Shown: positions 43,508-51,583 of the stretch, piece after piece
Position numbering within the stretch: the stretch's first letter is position 1
How the letters are laid out: every line of letters begins with the position of its first letter
From: Chryseobacterium sp. ISL-6
GTDB lineage: Bacteria; Bacteroidota; Bacteroidia; Flavobacteriales; Weeksellaceae
DNA: 64,000 nt
Reading direction: 5' to 3'
Assembly: GCF_018613715.1 (NCBI RefSeq)
Contig: NZ_JAGGPT010000001.1
Coordinates: forward strand, 361,919-425,918
The notes under the pieces: model-generated
What the model was told of the DNA's origin: nothing
What the model saw: the letters and a program-made list of their open reading frames with translations, nothing else
Databases searched by the model: none
Program-made: the position numbers and the translations under genes

Positions 43508-45926
43508 TTTCAGTGATTGTTGCATTGATTTGTACATCTTTGTTTTGAGGGAATTTTTCCCAGTACCATTCTCTGTAGCAGAAATTAAGGTTGGCCTTTT
43601 TATGAGGCATTTCAATAACTTTCTCGACTTTAAAACCTACATGTGCTTTATTCATCATCGACGCCAGAGAATCTACAGAACCTTCACCAACCATTTTTCC
43701 TACCTCTGATTGAGCAAATACATAATCAACCATCGATTGTGTGGAAGGAGAGACATATTTCTTTTTAGGATCTGTAGGGGCTATGAACTGGTGTGTTCCA
43801 TAATCTGTAGGAAGTACTTCATAGTAATCTCCTACTATGTCTCTGCATGGCCAATATACTTCAATATTACATGAAGGTTCGCCATTGCTTAATACGATAT
43901 AACTGTGTCCTTCCTCGCTTGGTAACATCAGACGGTAATAGGTTTCCAGTTCATCAATCGGCCAGTTCATTTGCCATACTTTTACTGCATGTTCACGGTT
44001 GAACCATTCATGAAGCATTTCAAGATCCTCATCAAGATCAATCGGACGCATGGTAATGGTAACATCTTCTTTCTCAAAATAGCGTCTGAAGAAAACCTCT
44101 TTTCCTTTCGGATTAATCAGCTGATCTGAAAAGAAGTGCTTATGAAGCAGATTGGGTACTCTGGCGTATGAAAGAGAAGAAGCATTGATGCCACCATCCA
44201 TATCAAGAATGGCTGATTGTAAATTGGCTTTTGTTCCCCAATAGCGATTTGTTAATGCATAGCGGGTGATATCAGATGGATCTTCATGATTCAGCTTTAC
44301 AAATTCCTTATAAACCTTATCGATAAGATCTCTTTCTTTTACCCATCCTGTTTTACCCAATGATGTAATCAGTGCAGATAAATTACTTACCAAAAGATGA
44401 TGTGAAATAATATCAAGAAGTCTTTCATCTCTGATAAAAAGTTCTTCAATTTCAATATGATCTTTTAAAAGATCCTCGTATTGGTATCTTGCGCTTTCTC
44501 TCAACAGATACCCTTGTCCGTCTCTTACAAAAAGAGTTTCAGGCAATAGATTATCATTCAATCCAATCAGTAAATTCTGCTGATGGGCTTCAGGAGCCAT
44601 GCCATATTGACTGTAAAGGTGGTTTAAAGGCGCAATAAGAAGCTTGATATAAGCCTCAAACCAAACGCTGATAGCTTCTTCCTTGGTAGTCTCCAGACGA
44701 TCTGCAACATCTTTGAAAAAACGTTGTACAAAGCTGGATTCATCGGTAGGTTCATCCTGACATAGCCTTGCCAGTAATAATACTTTGTCCTCTGGTTTAA
44801 AGGTATTTTCACGGAGTAATAAGTTTAGACTTTCTATATTTTTTCCGTTATGATGTACACTTAATGAAGCAGGTTCCAATAATAATTTAAAATGACTGAA
44901 GTTTTTCTCAAATGAATGAGCTACGGTCTTCCACCATAAAGAAGAAGCGTAACCTCTTTTAAGATCTTTAAAACTATTTATTCTTATAGACCCTGTCATC
45001 AGAACATGCAAAGAGAACTTAGGCATCCAGGCACTATCCAGGTTGTAAAGAGTTCTTATAGAAGATGTAGAATAGAATTCATCTCCTAATGCTCCGATAG
45101 GAATTAGTTTTCGGAGTTGTACCATTTCTTCTCCTTCCTTGGTTGATAGAAAGTACTTTCCTTCCCAAGGGTGGCATGGGGCAATATAAAAATCAGAAAG
45201 CATTTCCCCATCCTTTAAATATTCTTTTCTAATGTTTTCAGGTAATGAAACCATACTTTTCAATAATTCCTTGCATGATATTTCCAGGACAGAATTCTCT
45301 CGTACACTATGTTTATCGATCAAAAAATATTCAAGTTGGATCGCTTTACCGAATTCAGGGCCGTAGTGAAGCTGCTCTCCTTCCGAAAATCCCATTCTTG
45401 ATTTTGTAAACGGATGCAGGTTATGACCTATAGGAAGTTGCTGCTCAGATTCTAAAAAAGAATAGGCTGATGTTTTATTATTTTGTGAATTGGCAGCAAT
45501 AGTCAGTTCCATATTTTTTAAACTGCTGTGAATTCTATCAATGAACTTATCGAATCCTTTTTCATTAAAGCTTTCTGAAAATTCTTTATATACAAATGCC
45601 GTCAGCTGATCCAGATCTACTTCAAAAACCTTTTGGTTTTTATGATCAACAGCCCATATTGGAAATCCATAATCATGGAAAGAACTTTCAGAGCGGTAAG
45701 AAACAGGAGCAAATAAAAATAGTTCGCTTTTCTTTAAGTCGAATCTTAGATATAATGGATAATTAGTGTTTTGGAGTGCTTTAGCTGTGAGCGTATCATA
45801 TTTTGGAATCCCTTCGTAGAATTTTCCATTTCCAAGTTCACGAAACATTCCGTTTAACAGGATTCTTGCAGTAATTTCCTGCGCTTTTTTTGCAAACTTA
45901 GTTTGTTGTTCCAAAGTCTTCTCCAT
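43500..45926 (-). CDS. Bifunctional IucA/IucC synthetase fused to a siderophore N-acyltransferase
   Basis: 808 residues with two parts. Residues about 1-590 are an IucA/IucC synthetase: HPFTKSRMGFSEGE near residue 175, APCHPWEGKYFL near residue 255, SSIRTLYNLDS and APEAHQQNLLIGLN. Residues about 610-795 are an IucB/AlcB-type GNAT domain: TITMRPIDLDEDLEMLHEWFN, FIAPTDPKKKYVSPS and HVGFKVEKVIEMPHKKANL. The C-terminal part should acylate the N-hydroxylated diamine and the N-terminal part condense it. The start overlaps the decarboxylase gene by 29 bases. The synthetase-then-acyltransferase order is noteworthy. Confidence 0.93.
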   Translation of the reverse strand: MEKTLEQQTKFAKKAQEITARILLNGMFRELGNGKFYEGIPKYDTLTAKALQNTNYPLYLRFDLKKSELFLFAPVSYRSESSFHDYGFPIWAVDHKNQKVFEVDLDQLTAFVYKEFSESFNEKGFDKFIDRIHSSLKNMELTIAANSQNNKTSAYSFLESEQQLPIGHNLHPFTKSRMGFSEGEQLHYGPEFGKAIQLEYFLIDKHSVRENSVLEISCKELLKSMVSLPENIRKEYLKDGEMLSDFYIAPCHPWEGKYFLSTKEGEEMVQLRKLIPIGALGDEFYSTSSIRTLYNLDSAWMPKFSLHVLMTGSIRINSFKDLKRGYASSLWWKTVAHSFEKNFSHFKLLLEPASLSVHHNGKNIESLNLLLRENTFKPEDKVLLLARLCQDEPTDESSFVQRFFKDVADRLETTKEEAISVWFEAYIKLLIAPLNHLYSQYGMAPEAHQQNLLIGLNDNLLPETLFVRDGQGYLLRESARYQYEDLLKDHIEIEELFIRDERLLDIISHHLLVSNLSALITSLGKTGWVKERDLIDKVYKEFVKLNHEDPSDITRYALTNRYWGTKANLQSAILDMDGGINASSLSYARVPNLLHKHFFSDQLINPKGKEVFFRRYFEKEDVTITMRPIDLDEDLEMLHEWFNREHAVKVWQMNWPIDELETYYRLMLPSEEGHSYIVLSNGEPSCNIEVYWPCRDIVGDYYEVLPTDYGTHQFIAPTDPKKKYVSPSTQSMVDYVFAQSEVGKMVGEGSVDSLASMMNKAHVGFKVEKVIEMPHKKANLNFCYREWYWEKFPQNKDVQINATITENE

Positions 45927-47421
45927 GAGTTTTTATTTTATTTAAAATTTGATGAACATCCTCAGTTGTAGTGATCGGATTAAGGAAGGTAAACTTGAGG
46001 TAGAAATTACCATCAACCTTGGTACTGGCAACAAGGATTTCTCCACTATAGAAAAGTTTCATTTTAATATGCAGATTCAGGGCATTCAGATCTTCAATAT
46101 CAGATCTCAGATAACGGAATACCAATACACTAAGGTCTGTATGAGATAAAAGTTCAAATTCAGGATCTTCCGTGATCATCTCTGCTACATCTTTAGTAAG
46201 ATCGATTACTCGGTCTGTGTATTCAGCTAATTGTTCCTGTCCCATCATTCTTAAAGTGAACCATAATTTTAATGCATCAAATCTGCGGGTACTCTGTATG
46301 ATCGACTTATTGATTTGTGCAGGAATTTCCTCCTCATCCATTTCTGCAGGATTCAGGTAATCTGCATGATGTTTCAGGATTCGCAATTCTCTCTTGTTTT
46401 TAACGATAAAAGCACTGCTGCTGATCGGCTGGAAGAATGATTTGTGATAATCTATAGTCACAGAATCTGCTTTTTCTATTCCATTTAATAAATGGCGGTA
46501 TTTACCACTTAAAAGCAATGCACAACCATATGCTGCATCTACGTGCATCCATATATTGTGATGTGCTGCAATATTGGCAATGTCTTCTAAAGGATCTACA
46601 TTTCCAAAATCTGTAGTTCCTGCAGTAGCAATAATCCCGATAGGAATATTCCCCATAAGAATTTCCCTCTTCATGTATTTTTGAAGTAAAGTGATGTCCA
46701 TACGGAACTCACTGTCCGTAGGAACCTTGACGATAGATTTCTCACCCAATCCCATTATTGATGCATTCTTTGAGTTGCTGAAATGAGCTTTATCAGAAAT
46801 AAAGATTCTAAAACGGCTGGCTTCAGGTGGAAGACCATCCTGTTTAATATTGTGATTTAAATTCTTTTGAGAATAGCAGTCTCTCATCATCACCAATCCC
46901 ATTAGGTTGCTTTGAGATCCTCCTGCGGTAAAAACACCATCACTTTCAGTTGTATAACCTAATCTTTCTGCAGTCCAGTCGATCAGTTTTCTTTCCATAA
47001 AAGTACCTCCGGCACTTTGGTCGTAAGTATCTTGGGAAGAATTGATGGCGCTGACAAGGATTTCTCCGGCCAATGCAGGGATGACGATTGGGCAATTAAG
47101 GTGAGCAACATATTGAGGAAGATGAAAAGCTGTGGCATGCTTTACGTAGATATCATCTACCTCATTTAATAACTCTTCATAAGAAGAGAGTTTTTGATTC
47201 AGATCGATGTGCTGAACCTTCTTTTTCATTGTTTTAGCTTCGATACCGCTAAATGGTTTGTCGTTTCTATGAAGAAAAGTTCCAACTAGGTTTAAAGTGT
47301 CATTGATAGCGGAACGATAGTGATCATAATTATCTTGATGAAAAATGTTTTCAAATTTCCCCGAAAAGTGATTCAAAGTGCTATTTATCACTTCCCCGTG
47401 AGGCAAAATTTCGTTGTTCAT
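45898..47421 (-). CDS. PLP-dependent group II decarboxylase (lysine/diaminobutyrate type)
   Basis: 507 residues from the ATG at 47421 (MNNEILPHG). Seen: HFLPQYVAHLNCP-like region, TAGGSQSNLMGLVMMRD, VDAAYGCALLLS and the PLP Lys in TIDYHKSFFQP near residue 320. Homologues include DesA and DdcA. In hydroxamate siderophore pathways the enzyme makes cadaverine or putrescine; with the divergent dioxygenase, hydroxylysine is a possible substrate. It is the first gene of the nine-gene operon, about 170 bases after the predicted start site. Confidence 0.93.
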   Translation of the reverse strand: MNNEILPHGEVINSTLNHFSGKFENIFHQDNYDHYRSAINDTLNLVGTFLHRNDKPFSGIEAKTMKKKVQHIDLNQKLSSYEELLNEVDDIYVKHATAFHLPQYVAHLNCPIVIPALAGEILVSAINSSQDTYDQSAGGTFMERKLIDWTAERLGYTTESDGVFTAGGSQSNLMGLVMMRDCYSQKNLNHNIKQDGLPPEASRFRIFISDKAHFSNSKNASIMGLGEKSIVKVPTDSEFRMDITLLQKYMKREILMGNIPIGIIATAGTTDFGNVDPLEDIANIAAHHNIWMHVDAAYGCALLLSGKYRHLLNGIEKADSVTIDYHKSFFQPISSSAFIVKNKRELRILKHHADYLNPAEMDEEEIPAQINKSIIQSTRRFDALKLWFTLRMMGQEQLAEYTDRVIDLTKDVAEMITEDPEFELLSHTDLSVLVFRYLRSDIEDLNALNLHIKMKLFYSGEILVASTKVDGNFYLKFTFLNPITTTEDVHQILNKIKTHGEDFGTTN

Positions 47422-47532
47422 ATATTTATTTATAACGTTGATTGAATAAATTGTGGTTTTTTTATTTCTATATAGAGATGAAGTATCCATCTCGTAATCA
47501 ATACGTTAAGTTTTAAATTTTTTCATTTTTTG

Positions 47533-47563
47533 TTTGGTACTTAATTAAAAATTCATAAATTTG
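47533..47563 (+). promoter_or_regulatory. Promoter of the dioxygenase gene
   Basis: TTTG at 47533-47536 and TAAATTTG at 47556-47563, 19 bases apart, match the Bacteroidota -33/-7 layout exactly. The predicted start is near 47570, about 65 bases before the ATG at 47635. Confidence 0.6.
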
Positions 47564-47575
47564 ACAACCCTATTG

Positions 47576-47588
47576 TTATTTAGAATAA
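47576..47588. promoter_or_regulatory. Palindrome between two face-to-face promoters, candidate iron-regulator operator
   Basis: TTATT-TAG-AATAA lies between the predicted start sites of both transcription units. AT-rich palindromes of this kind can serve Fur-like repressors. It is short, so the assignment is tentative. Confidence 0.35.
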
Positions 47589-47595
47589 TTAAAAA

Positions 47596-47624
47596 CAAAT
47601 ATAATAATTTAATCCTAACACAAA
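47596..47624 (-). promoter_or_regulatory. Promoter of the nine-gene siderophore operon
   Basis: On the minus strand TTTG (47624-47621) is followed after 17 bases by TATATTTG (47603-47596). Transcription should start near 47589 and run through the opposing promoter towards the decarboxylase gene. Confidence 0.6.
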
Positions 47625-47634
47625 ATTTTTTTTA

Positions 47635-48732
47635 ATGAATTCTTTAAAAATTCTAGAAAAAAGCAGTTTGACTGCAGAGCGGCTACTTCCTGTAGCTATT
47701 GAAATTACAGATGGCGAGCGCAAGATGATCATGGAGGCAGTGGATTATCTTGAGAAAAAATATGGTAATTTCGAAAACCGTGAATTTGTAATGCAGGTCC
47801 ATCAGCTTGCCTCTTACTTTTTACCGGAGAGATTGCTAAAAGTATTGGCTTCTTTTGCCAGTGACTTTTCTGAAAATCAGTATGGGGCTCTTATTTTCCA
47901 GGAACTTTTTGATATTGATCAGGAAAAAATAGGCAGTACCCCTGCTAATTGGCAATCAGCAGATTATTCAAAATTCAATCAATATGGATTTGCCTGTGCA
48001 TTGATACACGGAGCTCTTCCGTCTAAACCGGTACAATATTATTCACAACGTAAAGGAGGTGGATTGATCCATGCGATCATTCCGGATGAAAAAATGCGTG
48101 AAACACAGACCGGATCGGGATCTGCAACTGATTTATATGTACATACTGAAGATGCTTTCCTTAAACATCAGGCTGACTTTTTAAGCTTTATGTATATCCG
48201 TAATGAGGAGCAGGTGCCATCAACCCTATACTCTATCCGTTCCCATGAAAATATCCGGGAGGAGTACAGACCTTTATTCGATCCTATTTTTAAGATCCCT
48301 AAGGATGCCAATTTACAAACCGAAGCAGAAGAAGTAGACACTTTGGATGCGGTTCTGTATGGTAACAGAGATCTTCCTTTTATGCGTTTCGATGCTGCAG
48401 AGCAATTGTTTAATCCAGATATCAAGCAGACTGATCTGGCACATCATGCGCTTAGCAAATTCTGGCAGGAAGCAAAAAACCTGATCTATTCAGATTTTAC
48501 TCCTCAGGCTGGAGATGTTATCGTGGTGAATAACCATTTGTGTGCTCACGGACGATCTGCTTTCCGTGCCGGTGTGAAAAGTATCAACGGTGTCGAACAT
48601 ACCTGTGAAAGAAGAATCATGCTAAGGATGATGAGTAAGGTAAGTCTTCTTGATATGAGAGGACATACACTGAAAGAAGATCCATTCTTTGTTATAGAAG
48701 AGCATTTAGGTAAAAACTTTGCGAACTTCTAA
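47635..48732 (+). CDS. Fe(II)/2-oxoglutarate dioxygenase, putative L-lysine hydroxylase
   Basis: 365 residues. The HxE...H facial triad of clavaminate-synthase-like enzymes is visible: His170 and Glu172 (YVHTED) and His305 (HLCAHGRSAF), with the 2-oxoglutarate Arg in ERRIMLR near residue 326-331. HTE in place of HTD and the NN-LCAHGR block fit the VioC/AsnO group, which includes the lysine 4-hydroxylases of Flavobacteriia. It is divergent from the siderophore operon with 213 bases between starts. The inferred role is to hydroxylate lysine before decarboxylation; arginine or another basic amino acid remains possible. Confidence 0.85.
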   Translation: MNSLKILEKSSLTAERLLPVAIEITDGERKMIMEAVDYLEKKYGNFENREFVMQVHQLASYFLPERLLKVLASFASDFSENQYGALIFQELFDIDQEKIGSTPANWQSADYSKFNQYGFACALIHGALPSKPVQYYSQRKGGGLIHAIIPDEKMRETQTGSGSATDLYVHTEDAFLKHQADFLSFMYIRNEEQVPSTLYSIRSHENIREEYRPLFDPIFKIPKDANLQTEAEEVDTLDAVLYGNRDLPFMRFDAAEQLFNPDIKQTDLAHHALSKFWQEAKNLIYSDFTPQAGDVIVVNNHLCAHGRSAFRAGVKSINGVEHTCERRIMLRMMSKVSLLDMRGHTLKEDPFFVIEEHLGKNFANF

Positions 48733-48761
48733 GTAATCGAAAGATTTAAATTTTTAATAAA

Positions 48762-48798
48762 AAATCCTTTCTGAGCATTTGTTCGAAAGGATTTTTGC
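48762..48798. terminator. Bidirectional intrinsic terminator
   Basis: AAATCCTTTC (48762-48771) pairs with GAAAGGATTT (48785-48794) around a 13-base loop, followed by a T run on the plus strand and preceded by an A run that gives a T run on the minus strand. It separates the convergent dioxygenase and S41 peptidase genes. Confidence 0.75.
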
Positions 48799-48830
48799 TT
48801 TAAATAATAAAAGAAATAGTATTTTTTTAT

Positions 48831-49829
48831 CTATTCATTTTCTAATTGACGTATTACTTTTTCTAGATCACTTTTATTTAAATCTGTTTCTGTTTTGTTC
48901 TTCAAAATCTCTTTAAGTGCCAAAACATGTGCGGTTTTAAAAGCCTTTTCAGAAGTTGTGCTTATATCCGGACTAACTCCGGTATGTTCCCAGTTTCCAC
49001 CTGTTATTGCTGCTGTTACTTTTCCAGTAGGAATTAATAGAAGATATTTATTCCCAATTATAAACGGATCTACAGGGTTAGCTGCTCCACCGGTATTTTC
49101 ACCAATTACCTGGGCTAATTTATATGCTTTTAAAAAGTAAGCCAATCCTTCTGCCGCCGAGAAAGATTGTTTACTGGTAAGAATGTAAACATTCTTATTG
49201 AGATATTTTTGACCAGGCACTTTTGATAGCGTGTTATTCTGTACTGTTTTTTCTTTATCTCTGAAATAGGTGGAATACAAATTGGTTTTCTCTTTAAAGA
49301 AATAGCTGCAAAATAGCAAGAGCATTCCATTATCCCCACCTCTATTTTCTCTAAGATCAATAATTAATGAATTAGTATGGGCCACAAAATCCATTGCTGA
49401 TGCTAACGTTTTGGCACTCGAATTGGGCTCTGCAAATCCTTTGAAATTAATATAACCAATATTACCTTCTAATCTTTTTACATTCTCAAAGCCAAAATTC
49501 TCAAGACTATTGTGAAAATTGTTTGAAGCGGTTATTTCTTTTGTAATTTTCCGATCTTCAGGATTGAAATTCTCCACGTATTTAACAAAAAAGTGTTGAT
49601 CTTGAGATATTATTCTTAATTGTTTCGTAAGTTCTTCGGCAAGATTTTTTCCATTAAGAGATTCGAAATTTTTCAACTGAAGTTCAGAATCCAGTTTTTT
49701 ATAAAGATCTTTGTCTAAATAGTGGTCTTTGACCTTTCCCAAAATCTCTTTTATGACCGGACTATTTGTATTCTGACAAAAAGAAGATAAAGAGTAAAGT
49801 GAAAAAGCAAGAATTAGTATTTTTTTCAT
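48831..49829 (-). CDS. S41 family peptidase
   Basis: 332 residues from the ATG at 49829, which begins a signal peptide (KKILILAFSLYSLSSFCQN); a longer open frame upstream is not convincing. The C-terminal protease domain has NSLIIDLRENRGGDNG, the catalytic Ser in TSKQSFSAAEG near residue 230 and GENTGGAANP. It lacks an obvious PDZ domain, so it resembles the simpler periplasmic S41 proteases of Bacteroidota rather than CtpA. The gene is monocistronic, ending at the bidirectional hairpin. Confidence 0.9.
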   Translation of the reverse strand: MKKILILAFSLYSLSSFCQNTNSPVIKEILGKVKDHYLDKDLYKKLDSELQLKNFESLNGKNLAEELTKQLRIISQDQHFFVKYVENFNPEDRKITKEITASNNFHNSLENFGFENVKRLEGNIGYINFKGFAEPNSSAKTLASAMDFVAHTNSLIIDLRENRGGDNGMLLLFCSYFFKEKTNLYSTYFRDKEKTVQNNTLSKVPGQKYLNKNVYILTSKQSFSAAEGLAYFLKAYKLAQVIGENTGGAANPVDPFIIGNKYLLLIPTGKVTAAITGGNWEHTGVSPDISTTSEKAFKTAHVLALKEILKNKTETDLNKSDLEKVIRQLENE

Positions 49830-49900
49830 TAGATTAAAATTTAATGTATGGCAAAAATACTTTCGTAGGCAAAGTGAGAATTGTAAAAAAGGAAACTCAT

Positions 49901-50695
49901 TCAAATAAACAACCATATATTTTTCTGTTCAGTATTAACTTTCTTAAAAAAAGTACCCGGAGTTATTTTGGTAAGTTCTTTAAAATCCTTTATAAAATGA
50001 GATTGGTCATAAAAAAGATTTTCATAAGATAGTTCTGTCAGGTTTTTTATTTGTTTATTCTGTATCAGTGCCTTTCTAAAACGATGTACTTTCCGATATT
50101 CAGAAGCAGATTTAGCGAGATAGCGTTTAGAAATTTTATTGACATACTGACGAGTTATTCCATTCTTCTGAGCGATATCTTCGATACTAATATCAGTTTC
50201 AAGGTTCTGCGTTATCTTTTTTACAAAGCTCAGATCCTTCTCTATAAATTTTGAAAGCCAATAATCTTCTAGTTTTTGTATTTGTGTTTCCCGGTCTGAT
50301 TCATTGAGAATAGAATTCACTATTTCCGGAAAGTCAGAGGCAATGATTTCATCTTCAAGAAATACAATATTCTCATTATTGAAAAAATGATATATTCCTA
50401 ATGGTTTAAAATAAATCGTAATTTCATTGATAGCTTGTATGTAGTATATCTCAGTAGAGCTGGTACACCGCGAAACGAGGTCAACAAGTACATTTTCTTC
50501 AGGAGATTGGGAAATTTCTATTTTATTTTCATTCTCCATTACTTCAGCATTCTGGCAAGCTGATACAATAAAAAAGTTATTGGGAAATGTAAGATACCGT
50601 AAGGCATGATCAGGATCATCTTTAGACATAAAATAATATCCCTGGATATATTTTCTTAGTACTGGATTCGCAGGTTGGTAAAAATGGATTTTCAT
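49901..50695 (-). CDS. AraC family transcriptional regulator
   Basis: 264 residues. The N-terminal domain of about 160 residues includes YYFMSKDDPDHALRYLTFPN and SSTEIYYIQAINEITIYFKP. The C-terminal HTH domain has SIEDIAQKNGITRQYVNKIS and LSYENLFYDQSHFIKDFKEL with the family PGTFFKK end. The second HTH is shorter than usual. It is 71 bases upstream of the S41 peptidase gene on the same strand; the target is unknown. Confidence 0.85.
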   Translation of the reverse strand: MKIHFYQPANPVLRKYIQGYYFMSKDDPDHALRYLTFPNNFFIVSACQNAEVMENENKIEISQSPEENVLVDLVSRCTSSTEIYYIQAINEITIYFKPLGIYHFFNNENIVFLEDEIIASDFPEIVNSILNESDRETQIQKLEDYWLSKFIEKDLSFVKKITQNLETDISIEDIAQKNGITRQYVNKISKRYLAKSASEYRKVHRFRKALIQNKQIKNLTELSYENLFYDQSHFIKDFKELTKITPGTFFKKVNTEQKNIWLFI

Positions 50696-50756
50696 TAATA
50701 TTATGTACAGAAATAAAATAAAGGTCTTTATGGTAAAAATACAAATAGAAAAGAAG

Positions 50757-50781
50757 AAACCCGAAGAAATTCTTCAGGTTT
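50757..50781 (-). terminator. Imperfect hairpin after the DsbA-like gene
   Basis: On the minus strand AAACC-T-GAAG-N5-CTTC-G-GGTTT is followed by CTTCTTTTCT. It lies 34 bases past the stop of the DsbA-family gene. Confidence 0.45.
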
Positions 50782-50814
50782 TATGCAATGATTCTTTTTT
50801 TTTAAAATATCTCA

Positions 50815-51513
50815 CTAAATACCGCATCCATCAGCATCACAGGCATTCTCTCCATTAGAAAGATCGGTAAATGATGAAACAGTTTCTTTGTATGTTTGCT
50901 GAAGTGCATTTTCAAAAACGTCAACAGGTTGGGCTCCTGATACAGCATATTTACCATTTAAAACGAAAAACGGGACACCTGTAATTCCATTATTTCTTGC
51001 CTGTTGAATATCTTCATTCACTTCATGAGTAAATTCCTCTGAAGTTACAGCCTGCTTTGCTTCCTCTCTGTCAATACCCAATGAGTCTGCAATAGATACT
51101 AAAGTGTCAGGATCACCTACATTCTTACCGTCAATAAAGTGAGCAATAAATAATGCTTCTTCCATTTCATTAGACTTATGATACTTTTTTGATAAGTGTA
51201 GAAGTTTATGAGCAGAAAAAGTATTGGTGATTAAAGCTTTTTCAAAATTAAAATCAATTCCCGCACCTTTACCCATTTGTGCTACCTGGCTGATCATTTG
51301 ACTAGCCTGAGCCTCAGGAAATCCTTTCTTTTCTCTAAAATAAGTAAGGGTGTTTTTCGTTTCTGATGGATTCAGTGTCGGATCCAGTTGAAAACTCTTC
51401 CACTCTACTTCTACCTGATCTTTAAAGGGTAACTTTTCTAAAGCCTGTTCAAAATTATTCTTTCCTATATAGCAAAACGGACACATAACATCCGACCAGA
51501 TTTCTATTTTCAT
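50815..51513 (-). CDS. DsbA family oxidoreductase (FrnE-like)
   Basis: 232 residues. The CxxC site is CPFC at residues 11-14 (SDVMCPFCYIG), in a thioredoxin fold with a large helical insertion and the cis-Pro in GITGVPFFVLNGKYAVSG. There is no signal peptide, so it is cytoplasmic, as for FrnE-type proteins. The C-terminus carries two more cysteines (CDADGCGI). It may act in oxidative stress or disulfide isomerisation. It is the only gene of its unit as far as seen. Confidence 0.92.
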   Translation of the reverse strand: MKIEIWSDVMCPFCYIGKNNFEQALEKLPFKDQVEVEWKSFQLDPTLNPSETKNTLTYFREKKGFPEAQASQMISQVAQMGKGAGIDFNFEKALITNTFSAHKLLHLSKKYHKSNEMEEALFIAHFIDGKNVGDPDTLVSIADSLGIDREEAKQAVTSEEFTHEVNEDIQQARNNGITGVPFFVLNGKYAVSGAQPVDVFENALQQTYKETVSSFTDLSNGENACDADGCGI

Positions 51514-51583
51514 TGTATTTCTTTTGATAAATTTAATCCTGCAAAGTTACCAAATATTTTTAATGTAACAAAATTTATTACAT

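Noticed and set aside
43508..43615. 36-residue extension of the N-hydroxylase
   Set aside because: It lies inside the end of the fusion gene; the ATG at 43507 gives the expected FAD-binding start and an ATGAATAA overlap.
49830..49916. Upstream extension of the S41 peptidase gene
   Set aside because: The ATG at 49829 starts a good signal peptide; the upstream residues overlap the end of the AraC gene.
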